This document shows, piece after piece, positions 6,569 to 15,299 of a stretch of 23,379 nucleotides of DNA. A program made the position numbers and the translations under genes. The notes beneath the pieces were generated by a model. That model did no database searches and was not told the origin of the DNA. It saw nothing but the letters and a program-made list of their open reading frames with translations. Within the stretch, counting starts at the first letter, position 1, and each line of letters begins with the position of its first letter. Source of the DNA: Acidobacteria bacterium UBA7540. Its GTDB lineage: Bacteria; Acidobacteriota; Terriglobia; UBA7540. The DNA is taken from positions 1 through 23,379 of the forward strand of contig DLMI01000091.1 in the NCBI GenBank assembly GCA_002478145.1, given 5' to 3'.

Positions 6569-7897
6569 ATGGGGCAACAGATTACAAACCGGCGATTGCT
6601 GCGCCACCAGATTCTGATCGTCATCTTGCTGATGACCGGCTACGCCGGTTTCTACGCTTGTCGCTCGAATTTCTCCGTAACCCTCCCGCTGATTATTGAC
6701 GATTTAGCGGCACGCGGCGTTCCGGCAGCAGAGGCGCGCATCCGTCTCGGCCAGATTGTTTCCTTGGGTGTGCTGGCGTATGCGCTCGGCAAGATTTTTC
6801 TTGGCGGACTCGCGGATTTCTGGGGAGGCAAACGCCAGTTTCTCGCCGCGATGGGCGGGTCGGTTTTATTTACGTTGATTGCCGCCGCGGGCGGGGGTCT
6901 GCCCGTGTTCGCGGCGGCCTGGGTTGGCAACCGGCTCGTCCAGTCGGCAGCGTGGGCTGGAATGGTAAAGATTACCTCGCGCTGGTTTTCATTTGCCACC
7001 TACGGCACGGCGATGGGTGCTATAAGCCTCAGCTACTTGTTTGGCGACGCCATCGGCCGGCACTTCATGGGCGTCTTGATCGCTCACGGTCTGGGCTGGC
7101 GCAGCATATTCGTGGTTGCCGCTTTCAGCCTGTTTGCGCTCTTCTTGGCAAATCTCCTGCTTCTCAAGGAATCAAGCACCGAAATCGGAGAACCAGAACC
7201 CGCCGCGAACCCCGACAACCTCTTTGCAAGCCGAGGTGACAAGAAGCGGACGGGCGGTGTTGCTGCCCTGCTCCGACCATTGTTCCGCAGCCCTGCCTTC
7301 TGGATCGTCTGTGCTCTATCCGTGGGCTGCACATTCGTTCGGGAGACATTCAATACCTGGACGCCAACCTACTTTTATGAAGTGCTTGGCTTCAGCCAAG
7401 GCAAATCCGCCCAGTTCAGTGCCCTCTTCCCGCTGTTCGGAGGATTTTCAGTGCTGCTCTTTGGCTATCTAAGCGACCGATTGGGGCGCGGGGGACGGGC
7501 GACGATTACGTTCGCTGGACTTGTTTTTGCCACGCTTGCGCTCTTCTGGCTTGCTTCGCTTCGACCAAGTGCACCTCACAGCTTGCCCGTGGCGCTAGTG
7601 GCACTCGTGGGGTTCGTCCTGATCGGTCCTTACTCTTATCTCGCCGGTGCCATGGCGCTAGACTTTGGCGGTAAGCAAGGGGCGGCCACTTCCTCCGGCA
7701 TCATTGATGGCATTGGCTACCTCGGTGGAGTTTTGTCGGGCGACGCGGTGGCTCGCATTTCGCTCGCTTCCGGTTGGCAAGGCGCATTCATTGTTCTGGG
7801 AGCCGTCACCGCTTTCTCCTCTTTGGCCGCTGCCTTCTTCTTTGTGCTTCAACGGCGCCCTGCAACTCCGGCTACCAACTCCTTGGCCGGCTCGTGA
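6569..7897 (+). CDS. MFS transporter of the organophosphate:phosphate antiporter (OPA) type
   Basis: The 442-residue protein has about 12 hydrophobic segments split by a hydrophilic loop (residues ~205-235). GYAGFYACRSNFSVTLP near residue 23 and RWFSFATYGTAMGAISLSYL resemble GlpT/UhpT/UhpC-family carriers, which exchange organic phosphates for phosphate. Directly after phnW and phnX, import of 2-aminoethylphosphonate or a related phosphonate is the natural guess, as OPA carriers recur in such clusters; substrate is inference. I take ATG at 6569 rather than the in-frame ATG at 6509, because 6509-6541 lies within the inverted-repeat element and would add an odd hydrophilic leader. AAGGG lies 12 bases before 6569, a weak ribosome site. 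Confidence 0.82.
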   Translation: MGQQITNRRLLRHQILIVILLMTGYAGFYACRSNFSVTLPLIIDDLAARGVPAAEARIRLGQIVSLGVLAYALGKIFLGGLADFWGGKRQFLAAMGGSVLFTLIAAAGGGLPVFAAAWVGNRLVQSAAWAGMVKITSRWFSFATYGTAMGAISLSYLFGDAIGRHFMGVLIAHGLGWRSIFVVAAFSLFALFLANLLLLKESSTEIGEPEPAANPDNLFASRGDKKRTGGVAALLRPLFRSPAFWIVCALSVGCTFVRETFNTWTPTYFYEVLGFSQGKSAQFSALFPLFGGFSVLLFGYLSDRLGRGGRATITFAGLVFATLALFWLASLRPSAPHSLPVALVALVGFVLIGPYSYLAGAMALDFGGKQGAATSSGIIDGIGYLGGVLSGDAVARISLASGWQGAFIVLGAVTAFSSLAAAFFFVLQRRPATPATNSLAGS

Positions 7898-7937
7898 TCT
7901 GCATGTCGGATTCCAATCCCCTGACGGTTTCAGCAAG

Positions 7938-7978
7938 GTAGCGCAGACGCTCGTTTTTCAGAGACTCTGCGGCTCGTG
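7938..7978. repeat. REP-like element, copy B of the 29-bp exact repeat
   Basis: GTAG at 7938-7941 is followed by CGCAGA (7942-7947), which pairs with TCTGCG (7966-7971); a nested CAGAG-A-CTCTG palindrome lies in the right half. Bases 7950-7978 are identical to 3505-3533. It begins 40 bases after the transporter stop, a usual place for REPs, and just before a RAYT transposase remnant. Confidence 0.7.
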
Positions 7979-8034
7979 TCGCCTGACCCCATTTCACATG
8001 GGGCTTTCCGGCCAGTGGGCAAAGGAGAGCGGGG

Positions 8035-8272
8035 CCTTCTCGGGCAGCCGCGATCTTTCGACCGCGCGCTGCGAAGCGTTAAGGAATACTACGAGAAAGT
8101 GGAATACATTCATCTCAACCCAGTGAGGGCCGGCCTCGTCAAACGCCTCGAGGAGTGGCCGTGGTCGAGTGTGCACGATCACAGGGGAGGCCTGAGCGCA
8201 ACGTTCAGGCCGAATCGCACTCTGGCCAGCGATGGTGTACTGCTGGCGGCCGATGAACGGGGAGGAATTTGA
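8035..8272 (+). pseudogene. C-terminal remnant of a REP-associated (RAYT, IS200-like) transposase
   Basis: Codons from about 8041 read GQPRSFDRALRSVKEYYEKV, then EYIHLNPVRAGLVKRLEEWP and WSSVHDHRGG, ending with a DGVLLAADERGGI tail and TGA at 8270-8272. EYIHLNPVRAGLV and the following W-PWSS are the hallmark C-terminal region of Y1/IS200-like RAYT proteins, which are normally ~150-250 residues. The N-terminal half with the HUH metal-binding histidines is missing, so this copy cannot be active. Sequence from 7979 to ~8034 is not recognisable. It sits beside a REP-like hairpin, as RAYT genes usually do. Confidence 0.78.
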
Positions 8273-8537
8273 AGGAGAAGCTTGCCCCCAAGGATAAGGA
8301 CATTAGCCCGAGCGTGACAGGGGCCATCCACGCAGGAGAGGTCAGTCTCATGAACCTGCAACTACCCCACATTGCTCACCTCCTTGAGGATTTGCACCGC
8401 CGGCGTCCCTACATGCTTTCAACATGACGCGCAAGATTGGCGTCCGGCCACTGGGGACGCACTAAAACACCCCCGAACGAAAAAAAGACTCGTCTCGTCG
8501 CAGGTCCCTGCCGGTCATCAGCGGGCAGCGCCGGTGG
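8273..8537. other. Intergenic gap with one hairpin
   Basis: No gene is supported. GCGTCC (8440-8445) and GGACGC (8455-8460) form a 6-bp stem with a 9-base loop, another REP-like structure. An adenine-rich run (about 8481-8488) lies before the GH51 stop; no terminator with a stem plus T-run was found for the minus-strand gene. Confidence 0.4.
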
Positions 8538-10613
8538 CTATCTCGCCTCAAACTCGCAGAGACTGATGCTGAGGGGCGGCAGCGCCAGCGTCTTGGGCAA
8601 CTCCCTCACGGGTGTTTCTACAATCTCCAGCTCGGGCTTTTTTCCTGGCTCGTTGTCGGCGTCCAGGTTCGGAGCGGCGATCCGCCACATCCTTCCCGCG
8701 CCCTGAAGCTGTACTCCCACGACGTTGAAATCCATCTCCTGCAGAGTTTCCGTCGGATTGACTATGGCAACGGTCAGCTTCTTGTGGTCGTTCGTCAGGG
8801 CCGCCGCAACATCCAGCGGATAGGTGTCGCTTCCGGAGGAAACTCTCGGCTTGTCAACTCCGATGGTACCCTGCACCGGCTTCTGCGGAGAGTTGCCGCT
8901 CACCTCGACGGGAACTGTTCCAAAGCGCTGCCGGTAAAGTTTGAAGACCAGGCCAACGCTGCTCAAGACCGCATCGTTGCCGTCAAAGTTGAGGTTGGAA
9001 ATGAACGCCGTGTAAGCCCCCATCTTGATGAATTGCGAGTACCGGAACATTTCTTGGAGCCCCTCGGCTGCGCAAAGCGCCCGCATGAAGCCCTTGAATC
9101 CGCCACCCGTCCATTCGTCGATGGCCAGCTTGAGGTTCTTGCCTTCAAGGTTGGGCATCCGCCTTTGATACTCTTCCCAAGCCTCGACCGTGGCGCGAAC
9201 CCGGTTCGGCAGCCGCCGGATTTGGTCCTCGATGGGGTCGTTCGTCTTCACAAACTTCTGGGCGTCGACATCGAATGCGCTGTTCAGCACGGGATAGAGA
9301 TGTTCGGAAAGGTATTCGAAATAATCGGAGGAGTGGGCCAGGAGGTTGCCGGACCAGTCTTGCGGAGAACCATACTCGTAGGGAAGCTTGCTCGGCAGTG
9401 GAGGACGATGATGCCTGGCCGTGGTGCTGGTTTCAAAAGGGGTGGCCCCTGACGCGACGAGTTCGATCGCAGGGTCGACTTTGCGCATGGATATGGCAAA
9501 CATGTTGTGCTTGAGGACGTAGTGATCGATGTACATGTGGCCCAATTGCCATTGCCCATACATTTCGTTGCCGATACCCCACCACTTGACCTTGTAGGGC
9601 TCCGGGTGTCCGTTGGCCGCGCGGACTCTCCCCATGGGTGTTTGCGCAGCACCGTTACAGTATTCCACCCATTCGGCAGCAGAGTGGGCGTCGCCAAAAC
9701 CGGAGTTTACGCAAATGTAGGGATCGATGTCGATTAAGCGGCACAGAGTCATGTACTCGTCCGTGCCCACGTCGTTGCACTCGACAGTTCGCCAAGCATA
9801 GTCATAGCGCGGCGGTCTTTTGTCCCGTTCCCCAATCCCGTCGCGCCAGTCGTAACCGGAAGCAAAATTCCCGCCTGGCCATCGGTAGATTCCGGAGTTG
9901 AGATCCCTGAGGAGCTTGATCATGTCAGCGCGAAAGCCCCTGATGTTGTCGGCAGGCATGAGTGATACGACGCCTATATGAAATGTCCCCTTGCCGGTCC
10001 CCGTGATTTCCAAGCGCCCGTCCGCGCTGTCCCCGCCGGCGGTGAATTTCAACGGGGACTTCACATACCGGGCCGAAAGCGGGCCCATCGGAAGAGTTTG
10101 GCGATCGCTTCCCCCTGATCCCCAGACGAGGGTAACCTCGACCTTCACTCCGGGGTCGCCCGAGAGCACCACCGAACCCGTGTAACTCCGCCCTTTGCGG
10201 AGCGGCAGCCCCGCCTGACGAATGCCGCGCGGCGTTGTCGCGTCGAGTTTCACGAGAGGCGAGTGCTCGCCGACATACGGGCTCTTCTTGTCCATGACCA
10301 CGGCCTCGTCCGGCCCCACCGGCCGCCAACGGGTGAAGTTCTGCTTTCTGTTTTCGGGATTCAACTTCTCGCTGGAATCCACCCGATAGAAAAACTTCCG
10401 GTCGCTGAGCATTTCAGACCATAGCCCCTTTTCAAACAGGTTGAACAGGAGCTCGGTGAATTGACCATACACATACCGATGGATGGGCTCACCGGTCTTG
10501 CTCGCATTGACCGTCATGCTCACTTTCTTTTGCGGGGGAGCGGCGGTTTGAGCCGTCGCGGCAAGTACTGCCCCTACGAACAGCAGAAATACCAGAGAAA
10601 GTTTGCAGCGCAT
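8538..10613 (-). CDS. Secreted alpha-L-arabinofuranosidase, GH51 family
   Basis: The 691-residue enzyme should remove arabinofuranosyl side chains from arabinoxylan or arabinan. Residues ~1-22 (MRCKLSLVFLLFVGAVLAAT) are a signal peptide, so it acts in the periplasm or outside. GQFTELLFNLFEKGLWSEML is the typical start of the mature enzyme; residues ~90-220 look like an inserted carbohydrate-binding beta-domain; the TIM barrel follows (IYRWPGGNFASGYDWRDGIG). The acid/base glutamate is in WWGIGNEMYG (E350), the nucleophile in LAIDEWTG (E500), and a beta-rich C-terminal domain ends SISLCEFEAR. The start at 10613 is chosen over an ATG 16 codons upstream because it begins the signal peptide and follows a GAGGAGG ribosome site. 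The remnant of a second GH51 lies just upstream and a GH39 gene precedes it. Confidence 0.9.
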   Translation of the reverse strand: MRCKLSLVFLLFVGAVLAATAQTAAPPQKKVSMTVNASKTGEPIHRYVYGQFTELLFNLFEKGLWSEMLSDRKFFYRVDSSEKLNPENRKQNFTRWRPVGPDEAVVMDKKSPYVGEHSPLVKLDATTPRGIRQAGLPLRKGRSYTGSVVLSGDPGVKVEVTLVWGSGGSDRQTLPMGPLSARYVKSPLKFTAGGDSADGRLEITGTGKGTFHIGVVSLMPADNIRGFRADMIKLLRDLNSGIYRWPGGNFASGYDWRDGIGERDKRPPRYDYAWRTVECNDVGTDEYMTLCRLIDIDPYICVNSGFGDAHSAAEWVEYCNGAAQTPMGRVRAANGHPEPYKVKWWGIGNEMYGQWQLGHMYIDHYVLKHNMFAISMRKVDPAIELVASGATPFETSTTARHHRPPLPSKLPYEYGSPQDWSGNLLAHSSDYFEYLSEHLYPVLNSAFDVDAQKFVKTNDPIEDQIRRLPNRVRATVEAWEEYQRRMPNLEGKNLKLAIDEWTGGGFKGFMRALCAAEGLQEMFRYSQFIKMGAYTAFISNLNFDGNDAVLSSVGLVFKLYRQRFGTVPVEVSGNSPQKPVQGTIGVDKPRVSSGSDTYPLDVAAALTNDHKKLTVAIVNPTETLQEMDFNVVGVQLQGAGRMWRIAAPNLDADNEPGKKPELEIVETPVRELPKTLALPPLSISLCEFEAR

Positions 10614-10633
10614 GTTTGCCTCCTCGTTTAATT

Positions 10634-10648
10634 CAGGAGATTCTCCTG
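10634..10648. promoter_or_regulatory. Perfect 15-base palindrome in the GH51 leader
   Basis: CAGGAGA-T-TCTCCTG is a perfect inverted repeat 21 bases upstream of the GH51 start codon and just before its ribosome-binding site. It could be an operator or a small leader hairpin. The short stem and absent loop make an RNA role less likely. Confidence 0.3.
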
Positions 10649-10770
10649 CTTTGGGGATCAAGCACCCTTTCCCACTTCATACGGTGCTTTTGTTGAATTC
10701 GGCGATTGGTTGGCGCCTCGATCGTCGCTTCAGGATTCTCAGTGCGAACGTACCGGGAGAGCGCTGGGGA

Positions 10771-10782
10771 GAAAGCGCTTTC
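10771..10782. promoter_or_regulatory. LacI/CcpA-type operator palindrome upstream of GH51
   Basis: GAAAGCGCTTTC is a perfect 12-bp palindrome with a central CG; on the minus strand it reads TGAAAGCGCTTTCT, close to the consensus bound by LacI-family regulators and CcpA-type cre sites. It lies 158 bases upstream of the arabinofuranosidase start. LacI-family sugar regulators commonly control such genes. No regulator gene is in the window and no clear promoter could be placed, so the role is inferred. Confidence 0.45.
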
Positions 10783-10882
10783 ACCGGCAGGGAAGAGAAT
10801 CAAAGCAGAACGAAAAAGTATTTTCACGGCATCCCCCTCAGGAAGGTGAACAACTATACTCGCATGTCAGGCTGGAAAAACG

Positions 10883-11047
10883 AATATAAAGTGAGACGTC
10901 AGCCTTCTGATTTGCTTCATCGAAAGTCGCCGAGGTGTCGAGATAGGGTTGCTCCCCGAAGTTCTTGGTCTCAAAGCGGGGAGAGACGGTGAAGAGATCC
11001 AGCCCAATCGGGCCCGAGCGGTTGACGTAAAGCAGGTGGCGCAGCGC
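10883..11047 (-). pseudogene. Remnant of a second GH51 arabinofuranosidase (C-terminal domain)
   Basis: The minus frame here reads ALRHLLYVNRSGPIGLDLFT, then VSPRFETKNFGEQPYLDTSA and TFDEANQKADVSLYI before losing similarity. The stretch ...FETKNFGEQPYLD-SATFDEA... matches the hydrophobic beta-sandwich that follows the barrel in many GH51 enzymes, where it leads into a VVNRS strand. No catalytic region, start or ending remains. It lies between the GH39 gene and the intact GH51, so an ancestral tandem GH51 may have decayed here. The family assignment rests on remembered sequence resemblance. Confidence 0.5.
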
Positions 11048-11197
11048 GGGCATAGACCGCAACCAAAAGCAGATTCTTCGCAACGCTCCGCTCCCGCCGC
11101 GGCGGGACATGTCATCCTGATCCCGCCTTCCGCGAGAAGGGCCTGCTCTTCTTTGCGCCGCGCGATGAAGTTGGCGCCTAGTGCCACAGTGAGCCTG

Positions 11198-12880
11198 TTA
11201 CCAGCTTAACTGAACCAATGACACCGCCTGCCGGGGCAAAGAGAACTTGATGGCTGTGGTGCCGGCTTCCGTCCACCCCCAGCTTGGTGAGTTCAGCAGC
11301 TCGAGGTTTCCGGCCGCCTCAAGCCGAGCGTACTGTTCGGGGGAGGGATTCTGGGGGGAGCCCATCTCTTTCCAGACTGCGTATGCATTGCTGTGGTGGG
11401 AGTCAATCCGGTAGTGACGCACCAGAACTCGCTGGACGCCCCGCATTCCGCTGATCGCGAGGGTGACCGGTGCGTCTGGGCCCGGGAAGTCATCGTCGTG
11501 ATAGTTCCACACCAGGACAGAGACCTCGCGATCGGAGCGGGTCGCGATCGCATCCACATCGGGCTGGGTGCGCACGCCGGCCTCCAGGATCGCGTCGAGT
11601 CCGACAGCGCCGCTGCTCACCACCTTCAGGCGGTCGCCCCGCATCAAGCCTGCCATCCGGAACAGGTTCAGGACCGGCTTGTCCACGCCGTTGGTGGCCA
11701 GCGACCGGAAACCATCAAAGTAAGGCTGCCCCTCGAACTCGAACGCCCAGGTCACCATGCCTTCGATGTTAATTCCTTGCCGCTCCGCCAGAGTCAAGAC
11801 GCTGCTCAGGGCGGCCGCGGCGTAGCAAGGGTAGAGCGCGCCGTTGCGATACGCATTCTGAGGGTAAAGCCTCGCCGAGCAGCCCGCACAGCCTTCGGGA
11901 TCGGATTCGCTAAGGATAATTGGGAGGCTCCGGAACTGGGGAAAAGACGCGACGATCTCAAATCCCTTCGCCACATCCTGTAGATTGTGCCCAAGGCCCA
12001 TCTGAACATGACCGTCAACCAGCTTTGGAGCGCCCTTGGCGTGATACGTGATGAAATCGAGGGGCGCACCGGTCTTGCCCGTGGCGTAGTTCGTTCCGTG
12101 GTCACAGTGCTCAAGAAACTGTTGGAGAAAGGCCGCCGCCTTGGGATTCGCTGGGCCCGTTGACGCCGGTCCGCCAACACGGGCGGCAGGAAGGACGCGC
12201 TTTACGGCCATCGCGGCATAATCGTAGAGCTTGTCGTATTCGTCAGGCGTTCCTCGCCAATAGGAGATGTCAGGTTCGTTCCACACTTCCCAGTACCAGG
12301 ACTCGACCTCGCTTTTGCCGTAGCGATCAATTGAGTGCCGCACCCACTGCGAGACCAAGTCAGCCCACTTGTGATAATCGTTGGGCGGATAGGACCAGCC
12401 AGTTCCATCGTCGGGCGCCGGCCAGTGCCGGGTATAAGGCTCGGGCTTCAAAGAGAGGGCCTCCGGCATAAAGCCGATCTCCACAAAGGGCTTGGCTCTT
12501 GCCTGCTCGTAGGTGTCGAAGATCTTGTTGATGATCGCCCAGTCGTACACCGGCCTTCCGGACGGGTCTTCAGTGTAGGCATTCGTGGAGCCCCACTTCA
12601 ATGCAGGCGTGCCGTCGCCCGTGCACAAAAGGTGGTGGGTGCGAATCCACACCGTAGTCGAGCTAAGTGCTGAGAGCTCAGAGATGAGCTTCCGTCCGTT
12701 CGGGGTGTAGGTGTAATTCGGTTCATCGTAACCAAAATAGGTCCAAATCGGCTTCCACGGTCCTTGCCTGGCGGAGGCGTCCACGCGGATCGCGACCTGA
12801 CCCTGAGCCGAAACCTGAGCAACAAGCCCCTGACCGCAAGCTAGCATCAGGAGGAGACTGACGGTTCGATTCCAAGCCAA
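11198..12880 (-). CDS. Secreted GH39-family glycosidase, probable beta-xylosidase
   Basis: This 560-residue protein starts with a signal peptide (MAWNRTVSLLLMLACGQGLV, cleavage near AQVSAQG). The TIM barrel shows the GH39 acid/base motif WYWEVWNEPDISYW (E202), preceded by a WADLVSQWVRHSIDRYG helix, and the nucleophile region PIILSESDPEGCAG (E325). VTWAFEFEGQPYFDGFRSL and the later beta-sandwich (VLVWNYHDDD) also match GH39 xylan 1,4-beta-xylosidases, which release xylose from xylo-oligosaccharides. ATG at 12878-12880 follows GGAGGA with an eight-base gap. It lies 109 bases downstream of the membrane protein gene and ahead of GH51, all on the minus strand: together the enzymes would debranch and cleave arabinoxylan. 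A GH39 of other specificity (alpha-L-iduronidase-like) is less likely. Confidence 0.88.
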   Translation of the reverse strand: MAWNRTVSLLLMLACGQGLVAQVSAQGQVAIRVDASARQGPWKPIWTYFGYDEPNYTYTPNGRKLISELSALSSTTVWIRTHHLLCTGDGTPALKWGSTNAYTEDPSGRPVYDWAIINKIFDTYEQARAKPFVEIGFMPEALSLKPEPYTRHWPAPDDGTGWSYPPNDYHKWADLVSQWVRHSIDRYGKSEVESWYWEVWNEPDISYWRGTPDEYDKLYDYAAMAVKRVLPAARVGGPASTGPANPKAAAFLQQFLEHCDHGTNYATGKTGAPLDFITYHAKGAPKLVDGHVQMGLGHNLQDVAKGFEIVASFPQFRSLPIILSESDPEGCAGCSARLYPQNAYRNGALYPCYAAAALSSVLTLAERQGINIEGMVTWAFEFEGQPYFDGFRSLATNGVDKPVLNLFRMAGLMRGDRLKVVSSGAVGLDAILEAGVRTQPDVDAIATRSDREVSVLVWNYHDDDFPGPDAPVTLAISGMRGVQRVLVRHYRIDSHHSNAYAVWKEMGSPQNPSPEQYARLEAAGNLELLNSPSWGWTEAGTTAIKFSLPRQAVSLVQLSW

Positions 12881-12989
12881 GCGTTGAATCCTCCGTGCGG
12901 AATGGTACTACCGCCGAACTGTTCGCGGGAACAACGGCAGCTTCTCAAGCAAGCGGCTTTTCTGGACTAACACCCGAACGACAGAGCCG

Positions 12990-14051
12990 CTATGCCCGCG
13001 TAATCTCGGCGTCGAAGGCGTTTGCCGGTCGGCACAGGAGGACCGCCGTGGAGAGGCTCAGGATCGGGCCCCCCATGCTAAACATCGCTCTCCCCGCAGT
13101 TCCGGGCGGGCCACCATAATACGCGTTCATCAACAGAGCCAAGAACGCTGCACTCGCCGATGCCAGCACCCAGGCGCGTGGCAAGCATCGCAGGCGCCAG
13201 ATACCCAAAGGCAACAGCCATCCGAAGATGTACCAGAAGTTACGGTCCAGAAGTGACCTCATGAAGTTTGCAGCGTAGTTCGATCTCGAGTTCATTGCGG
13301 CTGCAAATTCCCAAGGCCAGACCGCGTGCCCTGTCGCTACTGATTGCACTGCGGTCATCGTAACCAGGGCGCTTATCGCCATGGCTGCCACCCACAGCCC
13401 TCGGGAGAACCGATTCGAGTTCCGGCGCGCCGAGACCAGCCACCATGTTACTCCGAACGCCATCGAAAGCGGAACGAAGGACTCCTTGGCCAGAGTTCCC
13501 AGCACCCCCCAAAGCGGAAGAAGCCACCACCGGTCCGAAAGCAAAGTCCATGCCACGAGCATCAGGATGCATCCCTCGCCCGAATCAACCAAACCGGAGA
13601 GCCGAACATTCGCAGTGTCGAAGTTCAGCAGATAAAGAGCCGCGCCCAGCAGCGCGGTCCCGTAGTCGCCCACTTGCCGGTAACCCACGCGGACTAGAAA
13701 GTAGGCCGTTGTGGCGATGAGCAAAGCATTGGCCACCAAAAGACCGAAGAAGACCGGCTCCCATGTCCCCAAGCGTCCTTTCGCCACCCAATAAAACGGC
13801 TTTGCGAGGTACGGGACCAACAGGCGAATCCGCATTCCTAGTTCGGCCGCACGCGGTCCGCGGGTGACGAGGTCGTAATACCAAGCCGAGTCGGACGTCC
13901 CGCCAACCGTTCGCGGGTCGTAGCGGTTGAGGGTTGGGTAGCCCAGGCCGAAACAAATCAGGAACAGAAGGAACCATAGGGTAATCTCCCTTGCAACCTT
14001 GATTCCGGCAGGTTCTGAGGAGGGGGCGGCAGCCGTACTTGCTTGTTGCAT
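12990..14051 (-). CDS. Polytopic membrane protein of unknown function
   Basis: The 353-residue protein has about eight to nine hydrophobic segments, beginning ITLWFLLFLICFGLGYPTL near residue 22. Between the first two is an extracytoplasmic loop, YDPRTVGGTSDSAWYYDLVT. Loop-plus-helix layout and the LAKPFYWVAKGRLGTWEP stretch recall polyprenol-linked-sugar glycosyltransferases and related uncharacterised membrane families (GT-C-like), but no diagnostic motif is visible, so no function is given. I chose ATG at 14051 over the upstream in-frame ATG at 14180 because it follows GGAG at a suitable distance and the upstream 43 residues are arginine-rich and non-hydrophobic. It may be the first gene of a transcript with GH39 downstream. 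Confidence 0.75.
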   Translation of the reverse strand: MQQASTAAAPSSEPAGIKVAREITLWFLLFLICFGLGYPTLNRYDPRTVGGTSDSAWYYDLVTRGPRAAELGMRIRLLVPYLAKPFYWVAKGRLGTWEPVFFGLLVANALLIATTAYFLVRVGYRQVGDYGTALLGAALYLLNFDTANVRLSGLVDSGEGCILMLVAWTLLSDRWWLLPLWGVLGTLAKESFVPLSMAFGVTWWLVSARRNSNRFSRGLWVAAMAISALVTMTAVQSVATGHAVWPWEFAAAMNSRSNYAANFMRSLLDRNFWYIFGWLLPLGIWRLRCLPRAWVLASASAAFLALLMNAYYGGPPGTAGRAMFSMGGPILSLSTAVLLCRPANAFDAEITRA

Positions 14052-14254
14052 AAGGCATTCTCCACTAGTCCACGCAAGGTATCCACAGGCGGAGTTGCGC
14101 CCGTTTCGATCTGTACGCCCTTGCGCCTCAGCGGGCCTGAGCGGGGCGATTACCCAACGAGTCTCATCTCGGCACCGCACACCCGAAAATGAGGATCAGT
14201 CGCAGCAATGATGGCTCCGAATCAATCCTCAGAAAACCTGGTGAGAAACGCGGG

Positions 14255-15253
14255 TTAGTTGACCCGCAGCACTGCGGCCCCGCGGATGGCGTCATTCTTG
14301 AGCGAGTTCAGCACGCGATTGGCGTCGCGCAGCGGGAATACCTCGATCTCGCTATGGATGGGGATTTCGGCGGCGAGGCGGAGGAAATCCTCGCCGTCCT
14401 GCCGAGTGTTATTGGCGACGCTGCGCAGAACACGCTCGTAGTAGAGCAAATTGTAATCGAGTGGTGGAATAGGGCTCATGTGGATGCCGCCCAGCGCGAG
14501 GGTTCCGCCTTTCTTCAGGGCCCTTAGGGCTGCGGGCACAATCTCGCCCGCCGGCGCAAAGATAATGGCAGCATCAAGTTTTGCAGGCGGCTCCTCCACC
14601 GTCCCGCCCGCCCACGCCGCGCCCATCTCGAGCGCCAGCTTCTGGTGACGCGCGTCGCGGGTCATGGCGTAGACGGCGACATTCCAGTGCCGTGCTACCT
14701 GGATGGCCAAGTGGGCCGCCGCCCCAAAGCCGTAGAGTCCAAGCTTGCCGCCCGGCTCAACGCCCGAGAGGCGCAGCGAGCGGAAGCCGATAATCCCGGC
14801 GCACAGTAGCGGCGCTGCCTGCTCGTCCCCAAGACCCTCGGGAATAGGATAGACGAATTTCTCCGGCGCGAGTGTGTACTCCGCATAGCCACCGTCCACG
14901 ACGTATCCAGTGAATGTAGGTGCGTCGCAGAGGTTCTCCTTTCCCGCACGGCAATACTCGCAGACCCCGCATGTCCGGTGAAGCCAGGGGATGCCAACCC
15001 GGTCGCCGACGCGGAAGCGGCTGACCTCGGGGCCCAGCTTCTCGATGCGGCCAACCACCTGATGCCCCGGGATCACGGGTGACTTGCGCGCTGGCAACTC
15101 GCCCTCGACCACATGCAGGTCCGTCCGGCAGACCCCGCAGGCGGCAACCCGCACCAGTACCTGATCTCTTTCCGGCAGCGGGTCCGGCACGTCGGTAAAG
15201 TCGAGTGGATTGGTCTCAACCCGCGCGGGCGAATGGAGCAAACACGCCTTCAT
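14255..15253 (-). CDS. Zinc-dependent alcohol dehydrogenase (MDR family)
   Basis: The 332-residue cytoplasmic enzyme would oxidise alcohols or reduce aldehydes with NAD(P). Catalytic-zinc ligands are seen in [14 protein letters not shown] (C42), IPGHQVVG (H64) and LLCAGI (C151); the structural zinc cysteines are in [15 protein letters not shown] (95, 98, 101, 109). The Rossmann dinucleotide loop is [18 protein letters not shown] (the second glycine region is GFGAAAH, as in the AdhP/YahK-like group). The ATG at 15251-15253 has GGAGG six bases before; an in-frame ATG 15 codons further upstream lacks one. Substrate is unknown. It could take acetaldehyde, the PhnX product, but it is 8 kb away and shares no operon, so this is speculation. 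Confidence 0.9.
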   Translation of the reverse strand: MKACLLHSPARVETNPLDFTDVPDPLPERDQVLVRVAACGVCRTDLHVVEGELPARKSPVIPGHQVVGRIEKLGPEVSRFRVGDRVGIPWLHRTCGVCEYCRAGKENLCDAPTFTGYVVDGGYAEYTLAPEKFVYPIPEGLGDEQAAPLLCAGIIGFRSLRLSGVEPGGKLGLYGFGAAAHLAIQVARHWNVAVYAMTRDARHQKLALEMGAAWAGGTVEEPPAKLDAAIIFAPAGEIVPAALRALKKGGTLALGGIHMSPIPPLDYNLLYYERVLRSVANNTRQDGEDFLRLAAEIPIHSEIEVFPLRDANRVLNSLKNDAIRGAAVLRVN

Positions 15254-15299
15254 GACACCCTCCGTCACAATCGTACTCGAAGCGCTTGTTAATCGCAAT

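Noticed and set aside
9284..9697. Minus-strand frame of 137 codons and plus-strand frame of 222 codons near 8784
   Set aside because: Shadows of the GH51 gene, which has its catalytic motifs in its own frame.
14255..15253. Alcohol dehydrogenase as part of the phosphonate pathway
   Set aside because: It could act on acetaldehyde from PhnX, but it lies 8 kb away on the other strand with its own ribosome site and no shared signals.
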